64,000 nucleotides of DNA from Antedon bifida (lineage: Eukaryota; Echinodermata; Crinoidea; Comatulida; Antedonidae): contig OY727096.1 of assembly GCA_963402885.1 (NCBI GenBank), positions 7,573,501 to 7,637,500 on the forward strand. Reading direction: 5' to 3'. The first letter of the stretch is position 1. Each line of letters opens with the position of its first letter. Below, piece after piece: positions 1-14,100 of the stretch. Made by a program: the position numbers and the translations under genes. The notes under the pieces are model-generated. The model ran no database searches and was not told the origin of the DNA. It worked only from the letters and a program-made list of their open reading frames with translations.

Positions 1-3000
1 GCAGCTCTCGCTATGGGGAGGCGACCTGGTACTGAACCACCTAGATCTACGTTTGGACACCCTAGAAAAAGAGCTAAACCTGCCTTTAACATTTGTCAGT
101 GGACACATCCATGAGCTGCGTATTCATGTGCCATGGTCGCGACTTGGTTCAGAACCAGTGGTAGTTTCAATCAACACGATAGATATCAGCTTAAAGTTAC
201 GAGATTCTGAATTGTCCGATCATGACAGTGACACATCTAGCAGTACGTCAAAGTCAAAAGCAGTATCTGAAGTCAAATCACCCAAACGTCAGTCACATGG
301 TAGCGAGGAAATGCCACCTGGTTACGTACAGTCGTTGATGAATCGCATAATTAATAACGTTCAAATTGTCGTCAACAACCTCATTTTAAAGTACACAGAG
401 GGAGATATTGTGTTATCTATTAATATTAAGTCTTTAGAATCTTTTGGTGCAAATCAACACTGGGAGCAACAATTTGTAGACGTAGCGTTACCAGATTTAG
501 TCTTGCGAAGAATTGTTCAAGTGTCCGATTTAACAGTATGTCTTGACAAACGTAACGCAAGCGGAAAGATTGAGAACTATCAAGAACCAGTAGTTTATCG
601 CTGTCAATTGGACATCCGAATACTTTCGACGTATGCGCACTTGAACTCGAAGCGTGCGACTGCTGTCAAGTTGAGTTTAAAATGTGATGAACTGAACATG
701 TCGTTGAATGATACGCAGCTTCCAATGTTCATACGTATTGTTCAGTTGGTGTTGGCGCTTTATTACGGTGATATTGACTTACCTGGTGATGAGGACAATG
801 AAGGTTTGATAAATGAAAACAGTACAACAGATGCAGTGGCTAATGTTGGTTAGTTAACCAAATTAATTCATAGTATGTTTGTATTTTTTAATAGTGGCAG
901 TATCAGGTGCTGTATAGACAAACAGAGCAGGAGCATTTTTCAAAACAAATTTGTATCTATTACGGCCATTGAAACACTGGTTCTCGTCAGATTACCGAAG
1001 TTAAGCAATGTTCAGCCCGGTTGCATTCTGGATGGGAGACCATCTGGAGTCGTGACTAAATACCTTTACCTTTATATATTATTAGTAAAATACTAGATTA
1101 CAGATAAAGTGTATCTGTACCATTTATGATTTGATTGGTGGTTGATTTTATATCATACATAATCTGACCACCACATTTAGAAGTGTATTCATTTGAATAA
1201 ATTATTATCTGATATATTTAAAAACCTAATACACTTCAGATGCAGGTTCCTCAGATGATGATCAAAGTCAGCACCAACCTGGATGGATGGCATGGGCCTG
1301 GTCATATGTTCCAGAGATAATTTCTTATGAGGATGATGAAGAGCTTGAAGGTGATGCTGGAACCTCTAGAAAACCAGCTAATACCACCCTCTCGGTTGGC
1401 ATGTACTGTTCTACGGCTTCCATCACATTTAAGGTATTGAATTAAAATAGCATAAATGCTTACTTTCACAATCTAACAAAAGGATGCTGAGCTTGTCTTG
1501 CCAAGATAGGAACTCGTAACAGACCTCAGATCTTATGTCTGGCTGCAACAAATACCAACAGTACTATTTACATATTATTCTTCGCAGCGCCAAACAGTTA
1601 AGGAAGCCAATTGGCCAATCCAAAAGTTTTAAGGGACGTAGAATTGATCGTGTCGCAGCCACAGATAAACCCTTTAATCTCCGGAGCTCAGTATCCTGAG
1701 TATTACCATGGTTTACTTATTTTCCTCCAAGACCACAGCCAAAAGGGAAGGGGATTCTTTTTCTCACAGAAAAGGAGAAATCATGACATACTAATTGGGC
1801 CTATTCACCATCACTTTCACTGGTCTCTACTTTTAGGAAGTTTCAGGAATATGGTTCGTCAAACTTTAGGGTGTTTTCTTTTAATACATGCAGACAATTG
1901 AACTTGTATAATATAATATTGTAATGAATTTTTTTTATCTTCTACAGTATTTTTTTATGCCAGTTTTGAATGGACAAATAAAGAATAAACAGTATAAAAT
2001 AAGTTTTTATTCCCAAACATGCATTACTTTTACCTTAAAAGGAATATATAAGTATTAGTATAAATAATTATATTTCAGATGACAGAATATACTGCAAACA
2101 GATCATTTTATGGACCATGTAAACCAACGTTTAAACCATACTTAAAATTACACTTAAATGGTGCAACTCTGCAAGTCCTTTTGCATGGCCTGTTGTTCTT
2201 CAATGTACAAATAGCATTTAGTGAGATACAATTGAATGGTATTGGAGACTGCACATGTGGAGTCGATGAAGCGTTTCAAGATTATATTGAGACTCATAGC
2301 ATTAAACCACAGGTAGATGTTTTTGTTTAGTATGCGAGGACTGAGAGCAAGTTATTGTCATTTGGACAGGCTTCCAGAAAAATGAACTACTGTAATAATA
2401 AGCTTAGGACAGACCTCCCAGCTTGGAAAAATGAAATAATAGTTTCATAAAAGAGAGTTTTATGAAACTATAGAGGGTGCTATAATAATGAATTAAACCA
2501 TAGGAGGCGCTGTGAAAAAACCTAAAGATAATTATTGGGATTTTACTTTATAATTGTAAACAAAGGCAGGAAATGTGGTGCCAACTCATTATTTTATCGA
2601 TTAAAGTTTAAGTTCCCTTTATACCCACAAAGCAATATCCATAAAAGTATGATACAATAAACATTAATGGTAAACAGTTTTTCCATTGTGTCTGTAGAGA
2701 CCAATAAGCTCAAAGACTTCAACATCTGGTTCAACCAAGAAAAATAAAATGTGGATCAACCAAAGCATGAACAAAACAAAAAATTAAATTAAATGTTTTG
2801 TATTCATCGAATGAGGAGAATATTTTCAGTCTGCACCCCATACCTTAACTTTTTCAACTCGTGGTCCATGGGCTATTATTATTGTATTGTTTTATTATGT
2901 AATTATGTTTATTAGTTAAGAGCTTTGCATCTGTAATACTGTATATGTACATTTGAATACGAAATAAAGAATAAATAAATGAAATGAAATAAGTATATTT

Positions 3001-5190
3001 CTCAAGCTGTATTTCATACAGCTCTTTCAACTCAAGCTGTTCAGAACCCTATCCAAGAATAACAAAATGTTTAATTAGTAGTAATAATTATATCAATAAT
3101 CCAATATTTGTTTTCTATCAACTATAGGCCCATTTTATCAGTATCGGTGACAAAGACTACGAGACGAAGCTACCAAACTACACATACAACTCACTGTTTG
3201 ACCCAATGAGTGCTGAGAACAATTTGTCACGTACACTGTACATCTTGGACACTGAACATCACCAGCAAAAGTACACTGAGAGCTGGGCAAAGACCCGATG
3301 GGGAGCCTTCTGGGTTGACTACCTGTACACCATGGAGGAACAAAATGAGGAGCAAACTGATGGTATAAACTCATTTTTTTAGTTGGGGGCGTACGAAGAG
3401 GGGAGGGAGTCTTGACCTTATTTTTAGTACGGGGAATTATTCGGTGAGGTGGGTTGAGAATTTGAAAATTTAAAATTAATACGGTAAATGTTTACTGCTA
3501 GACATTTTTGTCTTGTTCTCCTGCCAGAACTAATGGTACTGTACATAACAAATAGGACATTTTACAGAAACTACAAACAAATGGTAAAAAACTATCCTAC
3601 ATATGCTTTGTCTTTGTAAGGTATAATGGTTTCGTCCTAACAAGCAGTGCAGTATTATACCTTAATAGATACATGCCATTTTCTGAAATTTTCTTTTGAG
3701 AACAAAATGTTTTCTGAATGCAGATATGTGAATACACGTACCTTCATCTTTGATTAATGATAATAACTATTTCTTTTTCATCAGCTTCAGAAAGCTCAAG
3801 TCAGCACTCACATCATAGTACTAAAGAGGCAGTCTTTGAGGCCAAGGAAGTCTCCAACAAACGTATTGTGTTTTTTCCCGGAAAAGTGGACATCACCAGT
3901 AGCATGGTTCATCGGGTTCAGAAGGCGATTACGTTTGCCAATGACCATGACTACGAACCATACAGCCAAGTTAAACCAGGTATTTTATTAGTTGTATTAA
4001 AGTTGAAGTTTTAGAGAGATTGCTTTAGTGGGTGTTGCACATTTTTGAGAAATTTAAGAGAAATAATTTATATTTGATTTTTTGAAAATTTTGGTTTGGG
4101 AGAAAGTCTTTGGTAGTGTCTTTTAGTATTCACCAGAACAAGATCGTATTGACATTTAAATAAGAAGACTTTATATGGCATTATATGACTGTGGTGTGTC
4201 TATTGTGTTTTCAGCAGACAGTATTTGACGTCTTCACTATGTAAACTATGGTGTATTTTACCAGTTCTAAAGCTCTGTCTACACTAAAACAAAACAAAAA
4301 TGTGTGATGTGCCCAAAATGGTAGTGATATGATGTCATCATGTCCATATAAGAGCACATTTTTTTGTCACATAAAATTTCATAGATATTGCTATTCATGA
4401 CAAACATGTAAGAATATGGAAAGTATTTTCTCATTTCTTTTTTCATTCCTTCCAGAAATCGTGGATGAATCACGCCCAACTCCTACTTCTGATCAAATCG
4501 AACAGCTTGAAGACTTTGTACCGAGTCGCAGCACACATATCACCATCCTGGGATTAAACTTAACTGTAAATGCGGCAGAGCACCCACGTTATGATGAAAA
4601 GCAACCTGCAAAAATGGTAGTTAAAATGAAATGATTTATAAAATTCATGAACTACCCACTTTTGTTTTGTTAGATGATTGTAGTAATTGGTGGTAAATTT
4701 TTAAACTAGCACTACTAGGTTTTGTAAATAGATTTCAATTTACATTGACCTACAACCTGTGTATCTTGTATCATTGGTTGTTGCCTTAGAATCAACCAAA
4801 ATTATGATGTCAAAGTTTCAAGAGAGGAAGCACATCTCAATGTTATCAACTACGAAACTAGTTCTTAACTCCATATTATCAAATGGTGCCATGACATCTC
4901 CCTCCAGTTAAAATAAGTCCATTTTTTTCTGTAACACCTACATAAATAATATACAAACACAAACTCTTTCTTGAAAAATAAATAGTTGCACAATTTGTAC
5001 ATAGGATTTAAAAGATGGAGATTTTGGAACCAAGGCCTCACTTCTACCGGCGCTTGCAGTTCAGATTGATCGAATTGACATTCAGTCAAATCTTCCAATG
5101 TACACTAGAAAGTTGATCAAAGCAGTCAGCAAAGTTCAACGACCTACAGATAATCTGCTACATTATTGTTATTCTCACAACTATTATAAG
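1..5190 (+). CDS. VPS13B: VPS13B exons 1-7 of window: chorein/N-terminal region
   Basis: Exons: 1-848, 1240-1433, 2079-2312, 3128-3362, 3785-3979, 4456-4616, 5005-5190. The first exon carries the chorein-type entry of the lipid groove, with [11 protein letters not shown] and LGSEPVV nearly identical to human, then NNLILKY and [11 protein letters not shown]. Exon 2 has [18 protein letters not shown], exon 4 [13 protein letters not shown], exon 5 HDYEPYS and exon 7 [10 protein letters not shown], all recognisable VPS13B signatures. Exon 1 ends at donor GTTAGT (849) in phase 1; without the splice the frame stops four bases later. Exon 5 has a second possible acceptor 6 bases downstream (CAG at 3,788-3,790) that would drop two residues. 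Confidence 0.95.
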
Positions 5191-8100
5191 GTATATATAC
5201 TATGACTGAATGGATTTAAAGCTATATCTACACTATTTTATGTGACAAATATTGTGATGTACATGATGGACATGATGACATCATGTAACTACCATATTTG
5301 GGCACATCACACTGTTTTTGTCAAGCTAGTTTGAAGTGTAGACAGATCTTTAGATATAGAACTACCTGTCAAATATGTTTGATTGAAATGGATATAGAAC
5401 TTCCATCAAAGATCTGTGATCAAAATAGAATTCAGATCTGAAATTTGTCATCTGAATCGGAATTAAGATACTGAACTTTCTGCCAAAATGTGTTGGAATT
5501 AGCAAAATGAAACTTACCAGACATCAGAATGTAATTGAGATTATGTTTATCATTTCCTGAGTTTGTGTATGCTTTTCTTTGGTATATAACTTAGTACAGG
5601 ACCATAATCATGTTCCTTTGTACACATTCGTGGGGATCCAAAAGGGCTTTTACTGGCACTGTCTTTCCATTTCTGGCTGTCTTGTGCATCAAGTTCCTCC
5701 AAACTGATCATGACAGGCCTTCTTTACCATATCATTCTATATTAACCATCCTCCTTTCTCCCTCCATCATGTGATTTCACGTGTACAGCACAAGTATCGT
5801 ATTTTTATTATTAAACAGTTGTTTGGCGTTCAAGTTGGACTTACTCAGGTTGACTACAAGGAGATCAACTCTTCTATAATTCTTAACCTCCTGCCATCAT
5901 TCAGTGCTGCTGCATACCAAAAGAAATTACTTTTACCTATGTATTGGTGAGTGTTTATTGGAATATTGATTATAATTGTCTTTGTCAAGCCCATAGCCGG
6001 GGGATGGTAGGCTCAAAGATTTGAACCCTATTTTTACTGAAGTTCTAGTTTTTAAACTAATGTAATAATTTTGGTTCTCCAGGACAAACCCCAGGATAGT
6101 TAACTCTGAGATGTTAGTTGAGCTTCCAAGTATTGCAGCTAATGCCACCAAAGCTCAGTTGCTACTCTTACAAGAATTGTACAAGACCTGGTCAGAAGAT
6201 GTGCCAATGCTGGCCAGGTTTGATGAAGACACTCTTCAACAAGATATTTTTAAACCATCAGGTAATTATTTGAATTTGTACAAGGTTGGACAATGGTTTT
6301 ATCCCATGCACTAACTCCTTTATCAATTGGTAATACAAACGGTTTTTGAATTAGTTCTAATACAATTACTCTATATAATATTCTTTCTAAAAGGAATAAA
6401 TATGATGACTGCAGTCAATATATATACTAATAAATCACTAATATTAATATAAATATAACTCGCTTGACTGAATTTTAAACATTTTGTTTATGGCAGTGAA
6501 AGCTTTCCCATCTGGACAACCAATGCTGGAGATGTCATTATCAGACATTGAGATCAAGATTAGTGAAAGCTGTCGTGTGAAAGCAATGTCAGGAACTCTA
6601 GGTGGCGCCACTCTTTGTATGCAGTCACTAGGTTTGTATGAAATTCTTTTTAAGTATAATTGGAGAAATCAAATTTGGATTGATATTACATTTATTATTT
6701 AGGATGAAAACACCTGATTCTCTGAATTATGTCACAACATATGTCATTATATTATTTGTCCAGTATCATAAGCATATTTTGTATTTTGTACAGTGTATCA
6801 TATCATATGTGGCATCTGTATTATGCATTATGTTATGAACTTATATGAATAGATTCCTCCATAACTTCCTATCTGCCATTGTGACAGCCAGTTCCTCTCT
6901 CTGCATACCAGTATCCGTCTCTAGTACATCAATGTGTGTGAGTGCTGGTCTTCCTTGGTTTGCAAGCCCATGTTTTGGGTGCCACAGCTGCTGCAATGAT
7001 TTCTTCTGCAAATGTCAGTCTTCTTATTTTTCTGTTATTTTTGGTACGGCCAAAGAGCCATATAGTACTTCGTTACTGATTCTTTGTTGCCATTTTATTC
7101 CCAAAGCAGCACGAAGTAGTAGTGATCAATTGCTTTTCTTTGTAATGGTCCAACTTTCTGATCCATAATACAGTAGAAATACTGATTCAACAGTACACTT
7201 GAAGAGCTGTAGTTTAAGGTTTTGACTCATAATACAGACAACACTGATCACACATGTCATTATGTGACACAGTATTACAGAATTTGCCTATAATGCTGTA
7301 AAAATGATATAGATACTGTACATATATATATATTACCAGTCTTTGTGTGTCAATAGGTGATCAGAAGCTCAACCAATGGGAGGCATGACATTTAAAGTTC
7401 ATATAACATGTTTTGCAAACACCATACTGTAGAAATTAAATGTAATTTACTTTTTATATCAGAAAATGGAAAAGTAGTAGCGACACCACTTTTTCAAGCA
7501 CCTGTAGAAACAGGTAAAGTGCATTCAGTGGAATACTACAAGAAGACAGACAAGTCAGACAACGTTACCGGAGTCTACCAGCAAGACGCCATTACATTCA
7601 CAGTGCAAATACCAAAGACAGCCGATAGTGCTACAATGCATGGTAGATTTTTACTGACTTTAGAAGATTTTTTGTAGTTGTCTGTTTTGTAACTTTAAAA
7701 TATTCTTTGATATCACTTTTTATTATTGACAAGATGTAGAAGAACAGTTTTGTTTTTAAAGCTTTATTATGTTTTGAATAATTATCATCAATTTTTGTTT
7801 AACTAGAACCTTTTTTTCTATTGTCACACTTTTTAAATTTTTATTACATGCTTGTGAAAATCTGCCAACAGCTAAGCATTTCTTTCTAAAGTAATAGCTT
7901 ATCCAACATAAATTATATTTCTTTTATGATTTAATCAAACTTTAGTGTAGGCCTATTCTTTTATTAAACTAGGCTTTCAAGAATGCAACTTTTTTCCCGT
8001 TTTAAGTCCAGATAGACTTCTTATCAAATAAACTTTATTCCTATTAAAGTATTATTCTCACTGACTTGGAAATATAAAAGAAAATTTAAATTTTCTTTCA

Positions 8101-11100
8101 GATGAAGTGGGCTTTATATTAATTGACATTCAAGGCATGGCATTCTGTGTTGATCCGCTTCTCTACCAATGGTTAACCTACTCACCTCGTCCTGTGAGCA
8201 TACTGAAGCAAGCTGCAAGAGATTCCGCAAAGTTAAGCAAGACAACTGTGTTTCCGACAAAACCAGCTAAAGGTATACTTTTTGTATTGTGCACTGATCT
8301 TGACTGTATGACATTTTCTTGTGCTATATATGCCCATCTTATTTCCCCATCTCTCGTGCACTGAGGGACCATAGTATGTCAATCGATCAAATAAAACTTT
8401 AATGCAATCAGTATAATATACAAGAGATAAAATACAAATTGATATTTAACATACAAGGATCTACAATAAAAAATCTGCAATCTTTGTATGCATGTGTGTT
8501 AAAGAGTTATTTTAATTAATTATGCGGTTTGCAAGCCTTTGTATTGTTTTTTTAAATATTTTCCAAGACATTGTTTATTGTTCTTGTTATTATTGCATCT
8601 TCTGGATTGCAATCTGTGTAAATGTTTTATGAAAATTATTGAATTTCAAAGCCTTTGATTGAGAACTCAATTTTTTAAGCTGTACACTCTACTTTTGAAA
8701 TTGAACAGTTTATGTCATTTTTTGTTCAATTCCAAAGGATCAAGTAACAAATCCATAACAAAGGAAGAAGTGACAAAGCTTAGCGCTACGAAAGCTCAAA
8801 CTCAACAGCCTAATGTGGACGCTAAGAAGAAAGATAGCAAGAATGAAGATTCAAATGCTATAGTCCAAGAATACCTTGACAAACTAAAGAAATTCAGCAT
8901 ACAGGTATATATAGATTTTGTTAACTTTTTCGAACATTACAGCATGGTTTAAAATGACTATAGCGAGGCATTTAATGAAAACTGCCTTAAAATGTGACAT
9001 GTTTCTAGAAACTATTCTCATCATCAGAAGAACAGAAAACAACGCCTAGAGTACTTATATACCAATAGGACAGGTTGTATGTAAATAAGAGAGTAATTAG
9101 CATGATAAAGCAACAATGAACGTAGGCAACAAACAATCATATGGCAAGCGTGACGCCTAAGTTATAGCATGTTTAAATTAAGTTTGCAATTCAACGTCAG
9201 TGACAAAACCCTTTTTTCCTATAAGTAATGTTAACCAAATGATTGGTTATTGTAAAGCGCTTTCATCATTGTAAAAGCGCTATATAACTGATGTTATGTT
9301 ATGTTGCTTGTTAAACAATCCCTGAATTCTGGGTTCAATTCCCGGATTCTATGCATTACTAGTGTTTTTCTCAAACAGAAAATAGTGACAGCATTTTAGC
9401 TTCATAAATAATATCGTTCTTGACAGATGTTTTTAAGGCATTTAATTATAGGCACCATCTTTGACACTGATTATACTATACATTTATGGTATTTATGTTA
9501 CAGTATGTCTTTTCATTTTGTTTCTTCAGGTTGATTTTCAATGCTGTTCCATCTATCTACCTTCCACCCATCTTCATTTAACAAGAGATACACCAAAGAT
9601 TATCCCACAAGTATTTAGGCATTTGGCTCTTCCAGGAAACAATGTGCCTCCAACTGCTGTCATTTGTTTGCCAACTTTAACAATCAACAGTGTTGGTCAT
9701 AGGAAGATTGCAGCTTTACAAGACATACCTTTAAACCCAAACATCCTGGCTAAAGAAACAGGTATTTTGTATAAAAATTATAACATTTGTAAGATTTTGA
9801 GATGTAGGATTTGAAGAAAATTAGATGGTGTAAACATGGGGGAGAGAATTGAAAATGCAAAAACCTCAAAAAAGGTCAAATGAACAGAAGCATATTTGGG
9901 AAAAGATTGGTAAGAGGAATGAAGTGTTAAAGCAAGTAATTAAAAAAAAATTGAAAGCCAAAAAAAATCGATATCTATAGATATTTTTGACATGTGAAGT
10001 TGACAGACTCTAACAGCAGATAGACAACTGGAGGGAAAGCATGCAGATTACTATATTGAAGTGGTAAAGTTAGGTGTTCGGTACATCATGTGCTTACAAA
10101 ATAAAGGTGAAACTAATGGTGTACCACAAACCTAACATTAGCCTTGTATTAAAACCATATTATATTTAGGTGATATATTAAAGAAATGGTAAAAAAATAC
10201 CTGACAGTGTATTTATTGGCTTTAATACACGCCCATTGTATTTTAAATAGTAGAAAGGAAAGGTCGGTTTTGAGAGAGTTGATTGTACACATTTTCTTTT
10301 TTAGGTCAAAAGTTTCCCTGGTCTATATCAGCAACATCATTCAGCTTGTATACTCTACATCCACAATCTACTGCCCTCTATCTTCTTGAACCAATGAGTA
10401 TTAATTCAACGCTGGCCGTCACTAGTAGTGCTGGAACGCTCTCCCCTAAAAATGTTTTTGGATTTTGTCTTCATTCGGATATGAAGACTGTTAAAGTGAA
10501 CTGCTCAAAACCACAGGTATATATTTATAGATATACAGCTGCCTTGGTGTATAATTATTGTAAGATAGGCCCTGTTATTGATGGCCTACATCGGTCTGGA
10601 TTAACTATATAACTCATACTAATCATTTGTGTCTTAAGTCTTAATTCATTTCTGCTTAATGTTTAAAAGGACTAGATTTTACTCCTTTATTGAATTGTTT
10701 TTGTAAAGAATGCAATTGATGATTTTTTAGGTGACTCTTCTTGTGGCCGTTACATGTGCTGCATTAGATGCAGTAAAACAAGCAGCATCTCAGCCCAAAG
10801 AAAGACTAAAGCTCACATTGAGAAGCCAAGGTGCTAAACCGGCAACTCGGCAGTCCCCTGTTAAGACGCTAAGTAGCCTGTCATCATCTGGACAGCCTGA
10901 GAAACTTCACCCTCAGGATACATCCACCAGCATGTCATCAACACTTGATGTTTCATCAACACCTGATAGTGATGAGTATGAGGGCGGTGTAGGCGGTATA
11001 AAGTTGTCACTTTGGCTACAACTAACGCTGAATAAATTTTCGGTCAACTTGTTTGCAACTGAGGATTGCAATGGTAAAACTCAAGGTGAATATTTTTGTT

Positions 11101-14100
11101 GTTAAAAAATTCCCGAACCTCTTAAAGTCAATTTACACAGACGATAACGGTAAAGCAGAACATGTAGCTTGTCCCACGTAGAATATTATCTATCCTGACC
11201 AGGTTTCTGATCAACCGCTGGAGAAGAACATAGATTCTATTATTTGTTTTCCGTTTACTGCTTACCATTACAGCTGAGCTGTCTGTGTAAATTGGCTTTA
11301 ATTAAGTAAAAATAATAATTCCAAGATTTTGAATGCTGGCAATAGTTTGTAGTTTAGACATTTTAGAGAATAGTATTTGTACTGAAGAGGTCATCCAATA
11401 TGTAGAAGAAATAAATTGTGATATATTATTAAACCAATATATAAGCTCTGTCCGCACTATCATTACCAAATTTGTGCATATCACACTTTTTTGTCACATA
11501 AAGTTTGATAGTTTAGACAGAGCTTTACAAGTCCAGGTTTTAATTGACATTTCAATGAGTTTACAAGCTCCACAAAAAACTACTATCTTTTCTTCTGTTC
11601 GTCTTCAAAGATTTGAATCTGCAGTCAGATTTAGAAGATCTGACGTTTTCTCTTGATATTCAAGAAGTTTATTCCAAGCTCAAATGTAAGATTGGAGGGC
11701 TGAATGTTAAGCATTACATCAAACGGTAAGCTTTGTTGAATATGCCATTTTAATGTCACATAATAGTTAGTCACTTCAACCAAAAAACATGTAGGATAAA
11801 TCTGACCCTTGACCCTCCTTATTTCTATATGCAGGAACAAATCATGGACTACTGGTCCATACAAAGGTGTCATACTTTCCTGTACAGACACCATTACAAA
11901 ACAACTGCCGCTAGTCACCAAAGTCACTTCTCAGAAATCATCTACTTCGTACGGACTCTATAGTCAGCGTTCTCCGGCAAAATCCCGCGATTCAAAGGCA
12001 CATGGTTTTCTGACACTTACATTTACACGTGCCTTAAGCAAATCCGTCAAAAAGAGATTGTATCGGTCGAAAAGTAAACCACAAGAACCAATCGCAAAAA
12101 TGAACCAGTATGTCAACGAGGTCGTCTTGTCTACGCAGCCTTGTGACATCGTTGTCTGGTGTCCAGTTTTAGCTTCCATGTTAAATATCTTCATGATCGA
12201 TTTATCACCAAGTTCTTCTATAAAATCAGAAGCAACTCCGAACATATTCAGTCGTCATGACAGATTTAGGCGGTCTTTGCGGGGAGCACCCTCAGTAGCT
12301 AGCTCAGTGAGTGCGTCCGAGATTACCAAAACGAGCATCAGTAAGAAGTCTACCAATGAGGAGATAATCTCAACTAGAAAGCTCCCTCTATTGTACATTG
12401 ATTGTCAAGAGTTTAGGCTCTTTGTTCCAGGCTGCGATTCAAATACACCAATATTGTCTGGAGAAATCAACCAAGATTGTTTCTTGACCCATGTCAAGTC
12501 CATTTCTCTGACTCCGAATGTAGACAACCCGCTACAAAGAATGGTTCTCAAACAAGAAATATACAGGTTAGACATGATACTGTTCTATGCCTACATTTTT
12601 CTAAAATTGCATCGAAAACCATGAAACATACAGTAGGTTAAGTTGAGCCCTTCATTCATTAAAAAAATAATTTATTCTTCAGAAAAGCAATGCATGCTGG
12701 GATAACACAGCAACCTGGGTCAGAGGTCGAAGATAGGCAATATCAACTAGATATTAATGCAGTGAGCCTATGTACTATTCTGTGGGATGACTTAGCCAAG
12801 GCCAGCGAACAAGGCATTCAAGAGTTAGGTTCAGCTGATGATGGTAGTGTAACACTGACTCAGAATCCAGCATTGGAGTGGAACATGGCCAAAGCAAGGT
12901 GGGCAGACATTAGATATTTTGGTTTTACTTTTTAAATCTGACATCTGATGCTATAAATGCATGGTTCAGAAAAGTTGTTAAACATACATACTGAATTCCT
13001 GTAATTTGCTACTCTTAATTATAAATAGTATATTTCTTTTAATTGATACAATTGAATAAGTGGAGTTTGTATTCATTCAAGAACTTAGAGCAGTTAAATT
13101 GAAAATAAAAAAAATTGTTTCTTACTTTTTTTTATTATAGGCAAAGCCCTCAACAAATCAGTGTTAGCCCGATAATGCATAGCTTTGACCTAAGGGTTGT
13201 TGCAGCACCAGCAATAATCATGGACAAGCCTTCTACAGATACAAATAGTAAAAAGGTATTTTTGATACTGTATAAATGTATTATTTAGACTCTACCTTTT
13301 CAGCCTTTCGAAGGTGTTTGGCATATTTATTTTTTTATTCAACTTTGTTTTACAAGGGTAGCTCTAACAGCTGACTTGAAGATGCCCTCTTTCCATTTGT
13401 TTATTATAAATGCAGATGTCAAGGTTGTTTTGTTGATAGCTCTTTAGTTATTAATTCTTTCATAAATTCTACTGATATTTAGATTAAGGAAAATTATTTT
13501 TTAACTTTTCTGTTTAAGCGGATTACTGTCTGTGGACATTCACTGGAGTTTAACATCACAAGTGACATTGACTTATATCTGAGTGCTGGACAAGTCTTAT
13601 TGGCACAGATGGTATTACAAACGAACATCGGTGCCTTTGCTAAGTTGTCCCCTTCATCAAAAACCAAAGCTAAATCATTTAGTACTAAAGAGTATGAGGA
13701 CAAACCACTTTTGAGGGTACGGCCAGTGGAGGACAGTGGTCTTGGAAGCGAGACATCATCAGTGAACATTACATCAGCAGGGTTTGAAAGCCAACCTGGT
13801 GAAAGAACTACCAATCTAATCGCAGGAAAAATTGAAAAACCAAAAAAGAAAAGGCCAAAGTTCACACCATTTGATGTTCTGTTAACGGCTGGGAAAATTT
13901 CTTTCATGATATACTCATGTAGACTTGCGTCAGAGAGTTCTCGACATCAAAAAACCGGTAGTGATTCAATAAAGAAGACAGCATCAATACCGAAGCAGAT
14001 GTCAGCGATGTCTCTTGAGCAAGACATCACCAGAAAGAACCGCATGAATACTTGGAATAATGCTGATGGAAGTGCAAGCTCAGTTGCCATTGAGATGGAT

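Noticed and set aside
875-1096. 73-codon + strand frame after VPS13B exon 1
   Set aside because: It overlaps the 5S-derived SINE and intron sequence, and VPS13B clearly splices from 848 to 1,240.
6845-7168. 107-codon + strand frame, Cys/Ser-rich
   Set aside because: Antisense of a broken LINE end; the minus strand gives recognisable reverse-transcriptase C-terminal motifs.
11964-12245. Minus-strand frames over VPS13B exon 18, and similar antisense frames over other exons
   Set aside because: Shadows of well-matched VPS13B coding exons.
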